This document shows positions 9,136 through 17,551 of a DNA stretch of 32,493 bases, piece by piece (position 1 is the first letter of the stretch; each line of letters opens with the position of its first letter). The notes beneath the pieces were generated by a model, which saw only the letters and a list, made by a program, of their open reading frames with translations, was not told the origin of the DNA and did not search any database. Origin of the DNA: Acidobacteriota bacterium (GTDB lineage Bacteria > Acidobacteriota > Terriglobia > Acidiferrales > UBA7541). A program made the translations under genes and the position numbers. The stretch covers positions 1-32,493 of the forward strand of contig JAGWOX010000012.1 of assembly GCA_028877145.1 (NCBI GenBank), read 5' to 3'.

Positions 9136-10488
9136 TCACAGCATGTAGGGGAGATTCGACGCGTTGGTCGGATACGCGTAGATCATTTCCTTGAGGGCAG
9201 CGGCGGGCAACCCGCTCCGCATTGCGAGGGCAAAAAGATTGATGACCTCCTCGGCGTGCGCGCCCAAGAGATGCGCACCCAGGACCTGCCCGGTGCCTTC
9301 TTCGATCAGCGTCTTGAACCCGGAGATTGTTTCTCCAATCCGGCGCGACGCATACCAGTTGGCGGTCATTCCCGTGCGCGCGCGAAATTTCAGGCCGCGG
9401 TCGCGCGCCTCCCGTTCACTGAGTCCCACCGAGGCGAGCGGGGGAATCGAGAAGACGACCGTGGGTATTCCGCGATACTCGGGCTTACGATGATTGCCCT
9501 CGAGGAGATTTTCGGCGACGACCCTGCCCTCGTAGCCGGCCACGGGGGTCAAGGAAGGCCCGCCGCTGGCTGCGGCGTCTCCGGCCGCGTACACGGATGG
9601 GTTCGAGGGGCTTTGCAAGAATTCGTTCACAAGAACTCCTCGGCCGTCCCGCTCCACCCCGGCCGCTTCGAGATTCAGATCGTCGATATCCGGCACACGG
9701 CCGGCGGAGTGCACCACAAGATCCGCCTCGAATGCGCGTTCACGGCTGCCGGCGCTGCCTTTGATCAAGAAAGCGGAGCCGGATTTCTCGACGACGTCAG
9801 CCTCCGTTCCGAGCTGGACGTCGATCCCGATCGCACGGGTGTGCTCGACGAGCCAATCGACCAGATCGGGCTCGAATCGCGGCAGCGGGCGCGGGCCCCG
9901 GTGGAGAATGGTGGCCTGCGCGCCCGCGCGCGCAGCCACGTGGGCGAATTCGAATCCGATGTATCCGCCACCGATGAAGAGAACTCGTTGGGGCAAACGA
10001 TCGAGATTGAGGAACAGGTCGCTGGTCAGCAGGTGCTGGGCGCCGGGGATTTTCAATTCCGCCGGCTTCTGGCCCGCGCCAATCATCAGATATCGGCCTT
10101 CCAGTTCGTCGTCGTTGACTCGGACGGTCCTGGGGCCAGTGAATTGCGCGCGACCATGGAAGACGGCGATGCCCGCGTCGGCGAAGCCCTTCTCGCGCGC
10201 CGGAGGCACGGGATCGGTGAAGGTACGCTTGAAGCTGATGAGCGCGGGCCAGTCGATTCTCGCGTCGTTCGCCTGAACTCCCTTGCCCTTCATGCGGCGG
10301 TTCCAGTCCATGAGATCGGCCGCGCCGACGAGCACTTTCTTGGGATCACAACCGCGAAGCGCGCACGTGCCGCCAAACGGAAGCGAGTCGATAATGGCGA
10401 CATTCCAGCCGGCGGCCCGACATCGCGAAGCGGTCGAAGACGCGGCGGAGCCGGTTCCAATCGCAATCAGATCGAACTGCTTTTTCAT
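9136..10488 (-). CDS. FAD/NAD(P)-dependent pyridine nucleotide-disulfide oxidoreductase (class I-like, CxxxxC)
   Basis: FDLIAIGTGSAASSTA, PFGGTCALRGCDPKK, VLFIGGGYIGFEFAHVAARAG, SVYAAGDAAAS motifs. Confidence 0.92.
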   Translation of the reverse strand: MKKQFDLIAIGTGSAASSTASRCRAAGWNVAIIDSLPFGGTCALRGCDPKKVLVGAADLMDWNRRMKGKGVQANDARIDWPALISFKRTFTDPVPPAREKGFADAGIAVFHGRAQFTGPRTVRVNDDELEGRYLMIGAGQKPAELKIPGAQHLLTSDLFLNLDRLPQRVLFIGGGYIGFEFAHVAARAGAQATILHRGPRPLPRFEPDLVDWLVEHTRAIGIDVQLGTEADVVEKSGSAFLIKGSAGSRERAFEADLVVHSAGRVPDIDDLNLEAAGVERDGRGVLVNEFLQSPSNPSVYAAGDAAASGGPSLTPVAGYEGRVVAENLLEGNHRKPEYRGIPTVVFSIPPLASVGLSEREARDRGLKFRARTGMTANWYASRRIGETISGFKTLIEEGTGQVLGAHLLGAHAEEVINLFALAMRSGLPAAALKEMIYAYPTNASNLPYML

Positions 10489-10632
10489 GCATCACCTCGT
10501 ACGAGCTTCCCCGGCGCGACGAATCACTTTCTCGCCCGGACAGTATTGCCGGCCGGTCGGTGGAGATCGAATTCGATCCGAAGAACCGGACGGCGCGCGC
10601 CTCGTCTCACTCTGTGATTCGCGAAAGTGGAA

Positions 10633-10690
10633 TTGGTTTCACTTGTGAACGGGCAGGTCCTGCGAACGATTTCCGCCCAGTTGAAACCAA
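10633..10690. repeat. 9-bp inverted repeat TTGGTTTCA/TGAAACCAA flanking 40 bp
   Basis: Arms 10633-10641 and 10682-10690; in the divergent intergenic region of the reductase and DUF302 genes. Confidence 0.5.
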
Positions 10691-10787
10691 CCGCGGAGTT
10701 GCGAATCGTGCTTGTTGAGAGCCAGTGACGGAATCGAGCACAGGCCCTCGCACCCCAATTCAGGAAAGTATTCGGCGGGAGGATCGC

Positions 10788-11060
10788 ATGTATCGCAAGC
10801 TTCTAGTTTCGAAATGGCTGTCAGCAGTATTTTTCCTGGCCTGTGCGGCCGGGCTATCTCTGCCGGCGAGCGCGCAGGGACGAGGCGTGACCGTGGCCAG
10901 CCACGAAGCGTTCGCACAGACCGTGAGTCAATTGAAGTCGGCCGTGTCGCAGGGCGGCATGAGGGTGATGGCGACCGTCAATCAAGGCAAGATGCTCTCG
11001 ATGACGGGCCGTGGCCCCGGCGATGTGGGCGGCTGGGAAGACAAGAAGGGGCGGGTTTGA
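10788..11060 (+). CDS. Exported DUF302-like protein, apparently C-terminally truncated
   Basis: Signal peptide MYRKLLVSKWLSAVFFLACAAGLSLPASAQ; TVASHEAFAQTVSQLKSAVSQGGMRVMATVNQGKMLSMTG resembles DUF302 N-terminal half; stop TGA lies inside palindrome E3. Confidence 0.6.
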   Translation: MYRKLLVSKWLSAVFFLACAAGLSLPASAQGRGVTVASHEAFAQTVSQLKSAVSQGGMRVMATVNQGKMLSMTGRGPGDVGGWEDKKGRV

Positions 11061-11116
11061 AACCCGCCCCTAGATTGTTTCGGTGAGAATTTTTGCCCGA
11101 GAGCGCGGGATAACGA
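11047..11116. repeat. REP-like palindromic element (E3) with downstream tail
   Basis: AGGGGCGGGTT-TGA-AACCCGCCCCT (11047-11057/11061-11071), core identical to E2; tail TTTCGGTGAGAATTTTTGCCCGAGAGCGCGGGATAACG. Confidence 0.8.
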
Positions 11117-11126
11117 CGTCGAAACA

Positions 11127-11150
11127 GGGCGGGGAAACTCCGCCCCTACG
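11127..11150. repeat. REP-like palindromic element (E4)
   Basis: GGGCGG-ggaaact-CCGCCCCTACG; its GTAG supplies the stop codon of the minus-strand peroxiredoxin-like gene. Confidence 0.65.
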
Positions 11151-11802
11151 AAATTGCCGAAATGTCGCGAAGGGCCGCCAGAGTTTCCGAGGGATCCGGG
11201 CGGATAGTGTAGTCGGGGTGGAATTCGACGGAGCGGATGATGCCGGCGCGGTCGATGATGAAGCGGGAGGTCATCGGGAGCTGCCAGGTGTCGTCGCCGT
11301 TGATGCGCGGAAGGTCGATTTTCAATCCGGCGTAGACCTGCTTCAAATCCTCGGGGATTTGGAAGACGAGGCCGAATTGGCGCGCGACCTGGTTGCCGGG
11401 ATCGCCGAGGATTTCGAAGTGCACATCGTTCTTTTGCACGCTGAGGCGGAGATATTCCGGGACCTGGGGTGAAATGGCGACCAGGGTTGCGCCCAGCGAT
11501 TCGAATTCGGGTCTCGCTTTTTCCAGAGCTACCAGCTCCAGGTTGCAGTAGGGTCACCAGACGCCGCGGTAGAAACAGAGGACGAGCGGGCCTTTCGCGA
11601 GCCAATCGCGCGAGTTGCGCATTTCGCCGCGGGCGTTTGAGAGAATAAATTCGGGAGCCTTTGTGCCGGGTTTCACGACGCGGTCTCGGATGCCGGAGTC
11701 GCCGAGATCGTCGGTGGCCTTGTGCATGATGCGGACCCATTCGGGATTGCGCTTGGCCTCGCGCTCAAGGCGCATCGCTGTCAGATCTTCCCTCAGACCC
11801 AT
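11146..11802 (-). CDS. Putative selenoprotein: peroxiredoxin-like (AhpC/TSA) protein with UxxC
   Basis: MGLREDLTAM...GPLVLCFYRGVW then TGA (plus-strand tca 11554-11556), frame continues PYCNLELVALEKARPEFESLGATLVAISPQ... to TAG at 11146. Track reports it as two ORFs in one frame. Confidence 0.88.
11523..11541 (-). promoter_or_regulatory. Candidate bacterial SECIS element
   Basis: Minus strand GAGCT-GGT-AGCTC, lengthened by G-U and C-G pairs; GGU at +21..+23 after UGA, same spacing as the 8.27 kb gene. Confidence 0.6.
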
Positions 11803-11898
11803 ACTTGCTCCTCCCAGTTTGTGCCGGTTTCGACCGGACTTTGAAATTTACCAAGGATGGTGCGGGGAGGGAAAGGCTTCGGAGTTGAACGGGTAAAT

Positions 11899-12345
11899 CT
11901 AGCGAGTCAGCGGGCTTTCCCAGATGCGAAAAAGCAACTCCTTGAGTCGGGCGAAATCCCTGGGGCCGAGTTCAGCCACCCATTCGCGCTCGATTTCGTG
12001 GAGGATTTCGTGGATCTTGGCGTATGCGGCGCGGCCGCGTTTGGTCAGGCGGACGATTCGCGCACGGCGCTCGCCGGGCACATCAGACCGCGCGAGATAT
12101 CCGAGAGCCTCGAGGCTCCCGAGGAGCTGGTTCATGGCCTGCTTGCTCATGCCGGCGCGCTCGGCGAGCATGCCCGGGCGGACCCCATCTGGCCCGGGAA
12201 ACTGCAGCACGGCCATGTGGGGCACGCGGAGTTCCTCGAAACCGGCGGCGTTGAGTTCGTTGATGATACGGCGGTGGATCGCCTGCGCGGGGACTCGCAG
12301 CAGGGCGCCGATGAGCATATCCTCAGTTTTGACGGTGTTCGACAT
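11899..12345 (-). CDS. MarR-family transcriptional regulator
   Basis: MSNTVKTEDMLIGALLRVPAQAIHRRIINELNAAGFEELRVPHMAVLQFPG...MLAERAGMSKQAMNQLLGSLEALGYLAR...RIVRLTKRGR winged helix; ATG at 12345. Confidence 0.9.
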   Translation of the reverse strand: MSNTVKTEDMLIGALLRVPAQAIHRRIINELNAAGFEELRVPHMAVLQFPGPDGVRPGMLAERAGMSKQAMNQLLGSLEALGYLARSDVPGERRARIVRLTKRGRAAYAKIHEILHEIEREWVAELGPRDFARLKELLFRIWESPLTR

Positions 12346-12351
12346 TCTCGC

Positions 12352-12404
12352 TTGACATCCTCGGTAAACTGCATTTACAGTGTAGCACAGTAAATGGAAT
12401 TTAC
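12352..12404 (+). promoter_or_regulatory. Divergent promoter with two MarR-type operators
   Basis: TTGACA (12352-12357); GTAAACTGCATTTAC (12364-12378) and GTAAATGGAATTTAC (12390-12404), both GTAAA-N5-TTTAC. Confidence 0.75.
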
Positions 12405-12423
12405 TACTGGGAGTGAGGGGCAC

Positions 12424-12909
12424 ATGGCACGGCAGACCACCGACCTGAGCATCAATCCTTCCGACGAGACCATCCGCCTGGGGCCGCTCGCGGTTCGCTT
12501 CCTGGTTACCGGAGAGAACTCCAGCGGCAGCATCGCGGCCTTTGAGCTGGTTGTCCCGGCGGCGCAGCGCCTCGGGGCTCCGGCGCACAGCCACGACCAT
12601 TACGAAGAGACGATCTACGGCATCGAGGGCGTATTGACCTGGACAGTCGACGGAAAGCAGATCGACGTCGGGCCGGGGCAGGCGCTCTGCATTCCGCGCG
12701 GCGCGATCCACCGGTTCGATAACAACGGCATCCAGGACGTGAAAGCGCTCTGCGTGATCACGCCGGCCGCGATCGGTCCGCAGTATTTCCGCGAGTCCGC
12801 CGAGGTGATCAATGCGGCGGCCGGCGGGCCGCCGGATCGGGCGAAGATGACCGAGATCATGCTCCGCCACGGCCTGACGCCCGCACCACCTCCTCCGCCG
12901 CGGGCATAG
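12424..12909 (+). CDS. Cupin-domain protein
   Basis: PAHSHDHYEETIYGIEGVLTWTVDGKQIDVGPGQALCIPRGAIHRFDN. ATG 12424 has RBS-like GTGAGGG; upstream ATG 12394 lies inside the operator. Confidence 0.9.
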   Translation: MARQTTDLSINPSDETIRLGPLAVRFLVTGENSSGSIAAFELVVPAAQRLGAPAHSHDHYEETIYGIEGVLTWTVDGKQIDVGPGQALCIPRGAIHRFDNNGIQDVKALCVITPAAIGPQYFRESAEVINAAAGGPPDRAKMTEIMLRHGLTPAPPPPPRA

Positions 12910-12954
12910 CCTAGGCGGACTGCAGCTGAAGATCCGCTACCGATTAGGGGACGA

Positions 12955-13296
12955 ATGTTCGAAATCGTGCATCGTTGCGATCAGCGGAAAGGCTCAATCG
13001 CCGCAGTCGAGTTCGAAGGCGAGGCATACGGCGCTGGCGTTTCGTTCTTTCTGGGAAATTTGCAGCCAGGCAAAGGCCCGGGGCTGCATCAGCATCCCTA
13101 TGCCGAAACCTGTATCGTGCTCTCGGGCCGGGCGGCAATGGTGGTCGACGGAAAAGAAGTTGTCGCCGGCGCCGGTGATGTAGTCATCATCGGACCGGGA
13201 ACGCCGCACCGCTTCACCGCCATTGGTGATGAACGGCTCGACATGGTCTGCGTTCACGACTCTGACCGCTTCATTATTCAACCCCTCGGCGACTGA
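12955..13296 (+). CDS. Small cupin-domain protein
   Basis: GLHQHPYAETCIVLSGRAAMVVDGKEVVAGAGDVVIIGPGTPHRF. Confidence 0.9.
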   Translation: MFEIVHRCDQRKGSIAAVEFEGEAYGAGVSFFLGNLQPGKGPGLHQHPYAETCIVLSGRAAMVVDGKEVVAGAGDVVIIGPGTPHRFTAIGDERLDMVCVHDSDRFIIQPLGD

Positions 13297-13351
13297 AAAA
13301 AACAGATCCGTTACGCAATCCCTGCTATTCCGTGCTTCGACTTCAAAAAGC

Positions 13352-13383
13352 CCACGGTCAGCAAGGCGCTGACCGTGGCTACC
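13352..13383. repeat. Palindromic element/bidirectional terminator-like (E5)
   Basis: CCACGGTCAGC-aaggc-GCTGACCGTGG-CTACC between convergent genes. Confidence 0.7.
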
Positions 13384-13426
13384 AGAGCTGCGGCGAATCG
13401 CGCGCGGGGCAGCAAACAATGCGCGC

Positions 13427-14191
13427 CTATTTTTCGCGTATGACGGGGACGCTGGCAATGATGTCGTAGTGGCCGGCGGAGATTTCCAGCGGATCGATGG
13501 CGGCGGGGATGGCGGGACTCTGATCCTCTATGGCGCTGATGGCAGCGAAGAATTTGTCGATGCCGTCTGGCGAGGATGTGACGAAGGAGTAGTTGAGCGT
13601 ATTGGAAGAGCCTGGGGTATGAATGAGCGGAGTGAAGAGCTGGTAAGCGACGACTTCGTTGTTCTGCAGCATTTTGTCGAGCGCGGGGCGGATGTATTTG
13701 CCGAAGAGCGAGGTCCAACCGCTAACGCCCGTTTCCGGCTTCAGCGTGAAATGGCCGAGCCAGAGATAGCCATTGTGGAATGTGCCGGGGCGGGAGCTGT
13801 ACATCGTGGAACGATAGAATTCGTCGACGTGCTTCGCATCGGCGAGAACCGGCGCGGAAGTGGCCGAGGATTGCAGCGCCGCGAGCGCGCGGAGGATGTT
13901 GCCTACGCTGGTGGCCTGGAACCAATCGCAATGCGTGAAGCCGTCTTCCCCGTGGGCTTCGTAGACACAGGTGCCGTAGCCGGTGAGAATGCCTTCGTCG
14001 ACCAGCTTGTCGAATGCCGCCTGCTCGCTTTCCTGGAATTTCGCCATGTCGGCCCAGTGGGCGCGCGGAACGCCCCAGAGGGAGACGTAGGTGTAGAGGG
14101 TGGGCTGCGGGGCGGTTTGTGCGCGCGCGGGCACTGCAGCGAGAAGCGATAGGCAGAAGAACCCGGCGAGAATGGTCAACGCTTTTTTCAT
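13427..14191 (-). CDS. Secreted protein of unknown function
   Basis: MKKALTILAGFFCLSLLAAVPARAQ signal peptide; no family recognised. Confidence 0.75.
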   Translation of the reverse strand: MKKALTILAGFFCLSLLAAVPARAQTAPQPTLYTYVSLWGVPRAHWADMAKFQESEQAAFDKLVDEGILTGYGTCVYEAHGEDGFTHCDWFQATSVGNILRALAALQSSATSAPVLADAKHVDEFYRSTMYSSRPGTFHNGYLWLGHFTLKPETGVSGWTSLFGKYIRPALDKMLQNNEVVAYQLFTPLIHTPGSSNTLNYSFVTSSPDGIDKFFAAISAIEDQSPAIPAAIDPLEISAGHYDIIASVPVIREK

Positions 14192-14458
14192 ATTCTCCTC
14201 CATGGACATGAAACTGGATCGGGTGCCGGTATGCTAGGCCGGGTGCGGGGGCAAGTCAACGGTTGTGGGGGATAGGAGACAGAGCGGCGTAGAGTTGTAC
14301 CCCCAACATCTTGTGGTGTGCGCCGAACGGAGCGGACGGGCGGGCACAAGAGGGGGATTCAATGCGGGAGCACGGTGGGGTCTAAGGGCAATCAGGGCGC
14401 GAGCGTGTCGCGGGGAGAAGCGGGCGGGCGCGTGGGCTGCGGAAGTTCGGTTGACTTG

Positions 14459-14668
14459 CTACTCGTGCCTCAGTGCCACGACAGGATCAACTGGGACTCG
14501 CGCCATTCTTGCTTGATTGCCTCAATGCCGCCTAATTTCGCCATCGGGCGCCGCCGCGCCTCACCCGCTTCGACCCCCGCCGCAATCGGTTCCGCGGTCT
14601 TTTGCTCGATGTGGAAGCAGCTCCGAGTCAATCTTGGATTCGAGCTTGCGTTCGCGAGACAATCGCAT
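14459..14668 (-). pseudogene. Collapsed ADOP-type ABC permease remnant (N-terminus joined to extreme C-terminus)
   Basis: Minus strand, allowing frameshifts: MRLSRERKLESKIDSEL / FHIEQKTAEPIAAGVEAGEARRRPMAKLGGIEAIKQE / VPVDPVVALRHE*. These match the first ~60 and last ~10 residues of the adjacent 14690-17542 protein. Confidence 0.8.
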
Positions 14669-14689
14669 TAGCCAGCGCAACGCTGCCTC

Positions 14690-17542
14690 CTATTCCTGCC
14701 GCAAGGCTACTACCGGATCCACCCTCATCGCCCGCCGCGCCGGTACGAAACAAGCCGCCAGAGCCACTGTCAGCAGCAACCACGCAACCACCCCAAACGT
14801 CACCGGGTCCATCGGTGTCACGCCATACAACATGCTTTCCAGGTAGCGCGTCAGCCCCAGCGCCAAGCCCAGCCCCACCGCCACTCCGGCTGCCGCCAAT
14901 CCGACTCCCTGTTTCACGACCGTGCGCAGCACCCGGCTCGGCTGCGCACCCAGCGCCACGTAGATCCCGATTTCCCGCGTCCGGCGCGTTACTTCATACG
15001 ACAACAACCCGTACAACCCAATGCAAGCCAACGCCAACGCCACCACGCCGAAGAATCCGGACACTCGAGCGATGAGCCGTTCCCGCGACGTCAGTTCATT
15101 GATTTGCTCGGTCTGCGTGCTTACGTCAGAAAGTGGCAAATCCTTGTTGATCTTATTAACCACGTCGCGCACGGTCGGAATCAGCGTTCGCGGATCTGCC
15201 GCTGTCCGCAGCTCGAAATATCCGCCGTATCCGCCCGCGAACGGCAGATAGATCACCGGCTCAATGCCCCGCCGCAACGTGTCATACTTCGTATCGGCCA
15301 CAACGCCGACAATCAGCCAATTTCTCGAACTCAAGTACCCCGCCCACGCCTCTCCCGTCGTCGCCGAACTGCCTCCTTCGGTGATTCTTTTTCCCAAGGG
15401 ACTTTGGTTGGGGAAATAGCGGCGCACGAACCTCTCGTTCACGAGCACGCTGATGAATGCTTGATGAAGAGGGCCGCTCGCCCCTGAAACCTTCGGCGGA
15501 ACGGTCGCAACCCTCGCATTGTTGGCCGATGCGCCGGTCCGTCCGGCCTGCTCGTAATCGGCCGCAGTGAACATTCGCCCTTCCAACGCGGCGATCCGCA
15601 TCGTTTTGAAGAATCCCGGCCCCGCGGCCAGAACATCGACCCTCGACCCCAACTCTCGTGCTTGTCCTTCAATGCGCACTGTCTGGCTCCATCGCCCGCC
15701 GGTCAGCAGCGCCTGCGATGAATCGCTGACGGAGGTAACTCCCGGAAGGGCGGCAAGCCTTTCGCGTATCTCATTGAAAAGCTGCTCGCTTTGCGCTTCC
15801 TTGTACCCCAGTCGCCCGGGGTTGATCTCGAACAGCAAAACGTTATGCGTATCGAAACCGGGAGCGATGCCGCGAAGGTTCTCGAGTGTTCGCACCAACA
15901 GCCCCGCCCCCACCAAAACGAGAACCGAAAGCGCAACCTGCGCCACCACCAGCGCGCTTCCTAGATGGAACCGGCCTGCCCGCACTCCGCCGCCCGGAAA
16001 CGTCGAGGCATTTTCTTTCAGCGCATGCACCAGGTCCACTCGCGTACTCTGAAGTGCGGGCGCGAGCCCGAAAAGGATTCCCGCTAGAACGCAGACCCCC
16101 AGCGTGAAGGCCAGAATGCGCCAATCGGGTGCGATCATGTAAGGGAATCGGTCGCCGGAATCGCCGATGATCAGCGCCGTGATCGCATGCACACCCCAAT
16201 ACGCGAACACGATCCCTAAGAGCCCACCCGAAAGAGAAAGAAGAACGCCTTCGGTGAGAAGCTGTCGCAAAATCGCACCGGGCCCGGCACCCAGCCCCAA
16301 CCGCACCGCCATTTCTTTTTGCCGCGTCGTCCCCCGTGAGAGCAGCAATCCAGCCACATTTGCGCAGGTGATCAGCAAAATGATCCCGACGGCCACTAGC
16401 AACAAATACAGCAATGTCGAAAGCTGGCCCCGCCTGCCGACCAAGGCGTCCTGGGCCGGCGCGAGGAACAGCTCCGGATTGTCCGCGGCCTTGAACACCG
16501 GCGTTGGGCCGTGCAGAACCTGGCTGCGAAATTCCAGATTCGTCGCCGTTTGCGCTTCGCCAAGCGGAACGTCCGACTTCAGACGCGCCAGGATCACAAG
16601 CCACCAGTTCCCTAGGCTATGAATCCTGCTTCCCCAGTCGATTCCCAAGCGCGGCACCATCGCGATCGGCAGCCACAAGTCCTGCGTCTTGCCCGGAGAG
16701 AGAGACGTGAAACTGCGCTCGGCGACTCCCACCACCGTGAACACCGTCCGGTTCAGCAAAATCGTGCGCGCGAGCACCGATCGTTTCCCGCCAAACGCGC
16801 TTTGCCAGTACGCGTAGCTGAGCACAACTGCGGGTGCTGCCGAAGGCGTATCGTCGCTTGGACCGAGCGTCCTCCCGATCGCCGCACTCACGCCCAGCGT
16901 CGAAAAGTAATCGCCGGATACGATTTCAGCCCTCACACGACTCGCCGGCCCGTTCCCGCTCAAATCCAATGCCGCCGGTCCCGCAAACGCCGTCAGATCA
17001 GCAAACACATCTGTCCGCGTGTGAATCTGCTCAAAAAACGGAAGTGGAAAGGAACAACCGGAAGGCCCCGAAATGCCCGATTCTCCGCAATCGCCAAATG
17101 AGCTGTACTCAGTCGACCCGTTCATGTGGGGCGACTCGTGAGCCCTCCATTGCAACACGACCAGTTGACTCGGATCGTGAACTGGCAACGACCCGAGCAG
17201 CACTCCATCGATCAAACTAAAAATCGCCGTGTTCGCCCCGATCCCTAGCGCCAGCGCCCCCACGGCAATGGCCGCAAATCCCGGGCTCTTCCGTAGCATG
17301 CGCAAGCCGAAACGCACATCCTGAACGAGCGCTTCGAGCAGCTGTCTACCCAGCGCATCGCGGCATTCCTGCTTGATGGCCTCGATCCCGCCGAGTTTTG
17401 CCATTGCACGGCGGCGAGCTTCTTTGGGTTCGAGACCTGAGGCGGTCAGTGCCGCGGTCTTCTGCTCGATGTGAAAACGCAGCTCGGAGTCAAGTTCAGC
17501 CCGAAGCTTTCTCCTGCGGAACAATCGTCGAAGCAAACTCAT
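14690..17542 (-). CDS. ADOP/MacB-FtsX-type ABC transporter permease
   Basis: 950 aa; DVRFGLRMLRKSPGFAAIAVGALALGIGANTAIFS; large extracytoplasmic domain; RRAMRVDPVVALRQE C-terminus. Confidence 0.93.
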   Translation of the reverse strand: MSLLRRLFRRRKLRAELDSELRFHIEQKTAALTASGLEPKEARRRAMAKLGGIEAIKQECRDALGRQLLEALVQDVRFGLRMLRKSPGFAAIAVGALALGIGANTAIFSLIDGVLLGSLPVHDPSQLVVLQWRAHESPHMNGSTEYSSFGDCGESGISGPSGCSFPLPFFEQIHTRTDVFADLTAFAGPAALDLSGNGPASRVRAEIVSGDYFSTLGVSAAIGRTLGPSDDTPSAAPAVVLSYAYWQSAFGGKRSVLARTILLNRTVFTVVGVAERSFTSLSPGKTQDLWLPIAMVPRLGIDWGSRIHSLGNWWLVILARLKSDVPLGEAQTATNLEFRSQVLHGPTPVFKAADNPELFLAPAQDALVGRRGQLSTLLYLLLVAVGIILLITCANVAGLLLSRGTTRQKEMAVRLGLGAGPGAILRQLLTEGVLLSLSGGLLGIVFAYWGVHAITALIIGDSGDRFPYMIAPDWRILAFTLGVCVLAGILFGLAPALQSTRVDLVHALKENASTFPGGGVRAGRFHLGSALVVAQVALSVLVLVGAGLLVRTLENLRGIAPGFDTHNVLLFEINPGRLGYKEAQSEQLFNEIRERLAALPGVTSVSDSSQALLTGGRWSQTVRIEGQARELGSRVDVLAAGPGFFKTMRIAALEGRMFTAADYEQAGRTGASANNARVATVPPKVSGASGPLHQAFISVLVNERFVRRYFPNQSPLGKRITEGGSSATTGEAWAGYLSSRNWLIVGVVADTKYDTLRRGIEPVIYLPFAGGYGGYFELRTAADPRTLIPTVRDVVNKINKDLPLSDVSTQTEQINELTSRERLIARVSGFFGVVALALACIGLYGLLSYEVTRRTREIGIYVALGAQPSRVLRTVVKQGVGLAAAGVAVGLGLALGLTRYLESMLYGVTPMDPVTFGVVAWLLLTVALAACFVPARRAMRVDPVVALRQE

Positions 17543-17551
17543 TGCCAGCCC

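Noticed and set aside
9256-10617. 453-aa plus-strand ORF
   Set aside because: Antisense to the flavin oxidoreductase, which has clear FAD/NAD motifs.
11058-11060. TGA ending the DUF302-like ORF as a third Sec codon
   Set aside because: Downstream translation runs into repeat-derived sequence (NPPLDCFGENF...) without redox motif or homology; ordinary stop.
12346-12870. N-terminal extension of the minus-strand 323-aa ORF
   Set aside because: Runs antisense through the cupin and its promoter; MarR starts at 12345.
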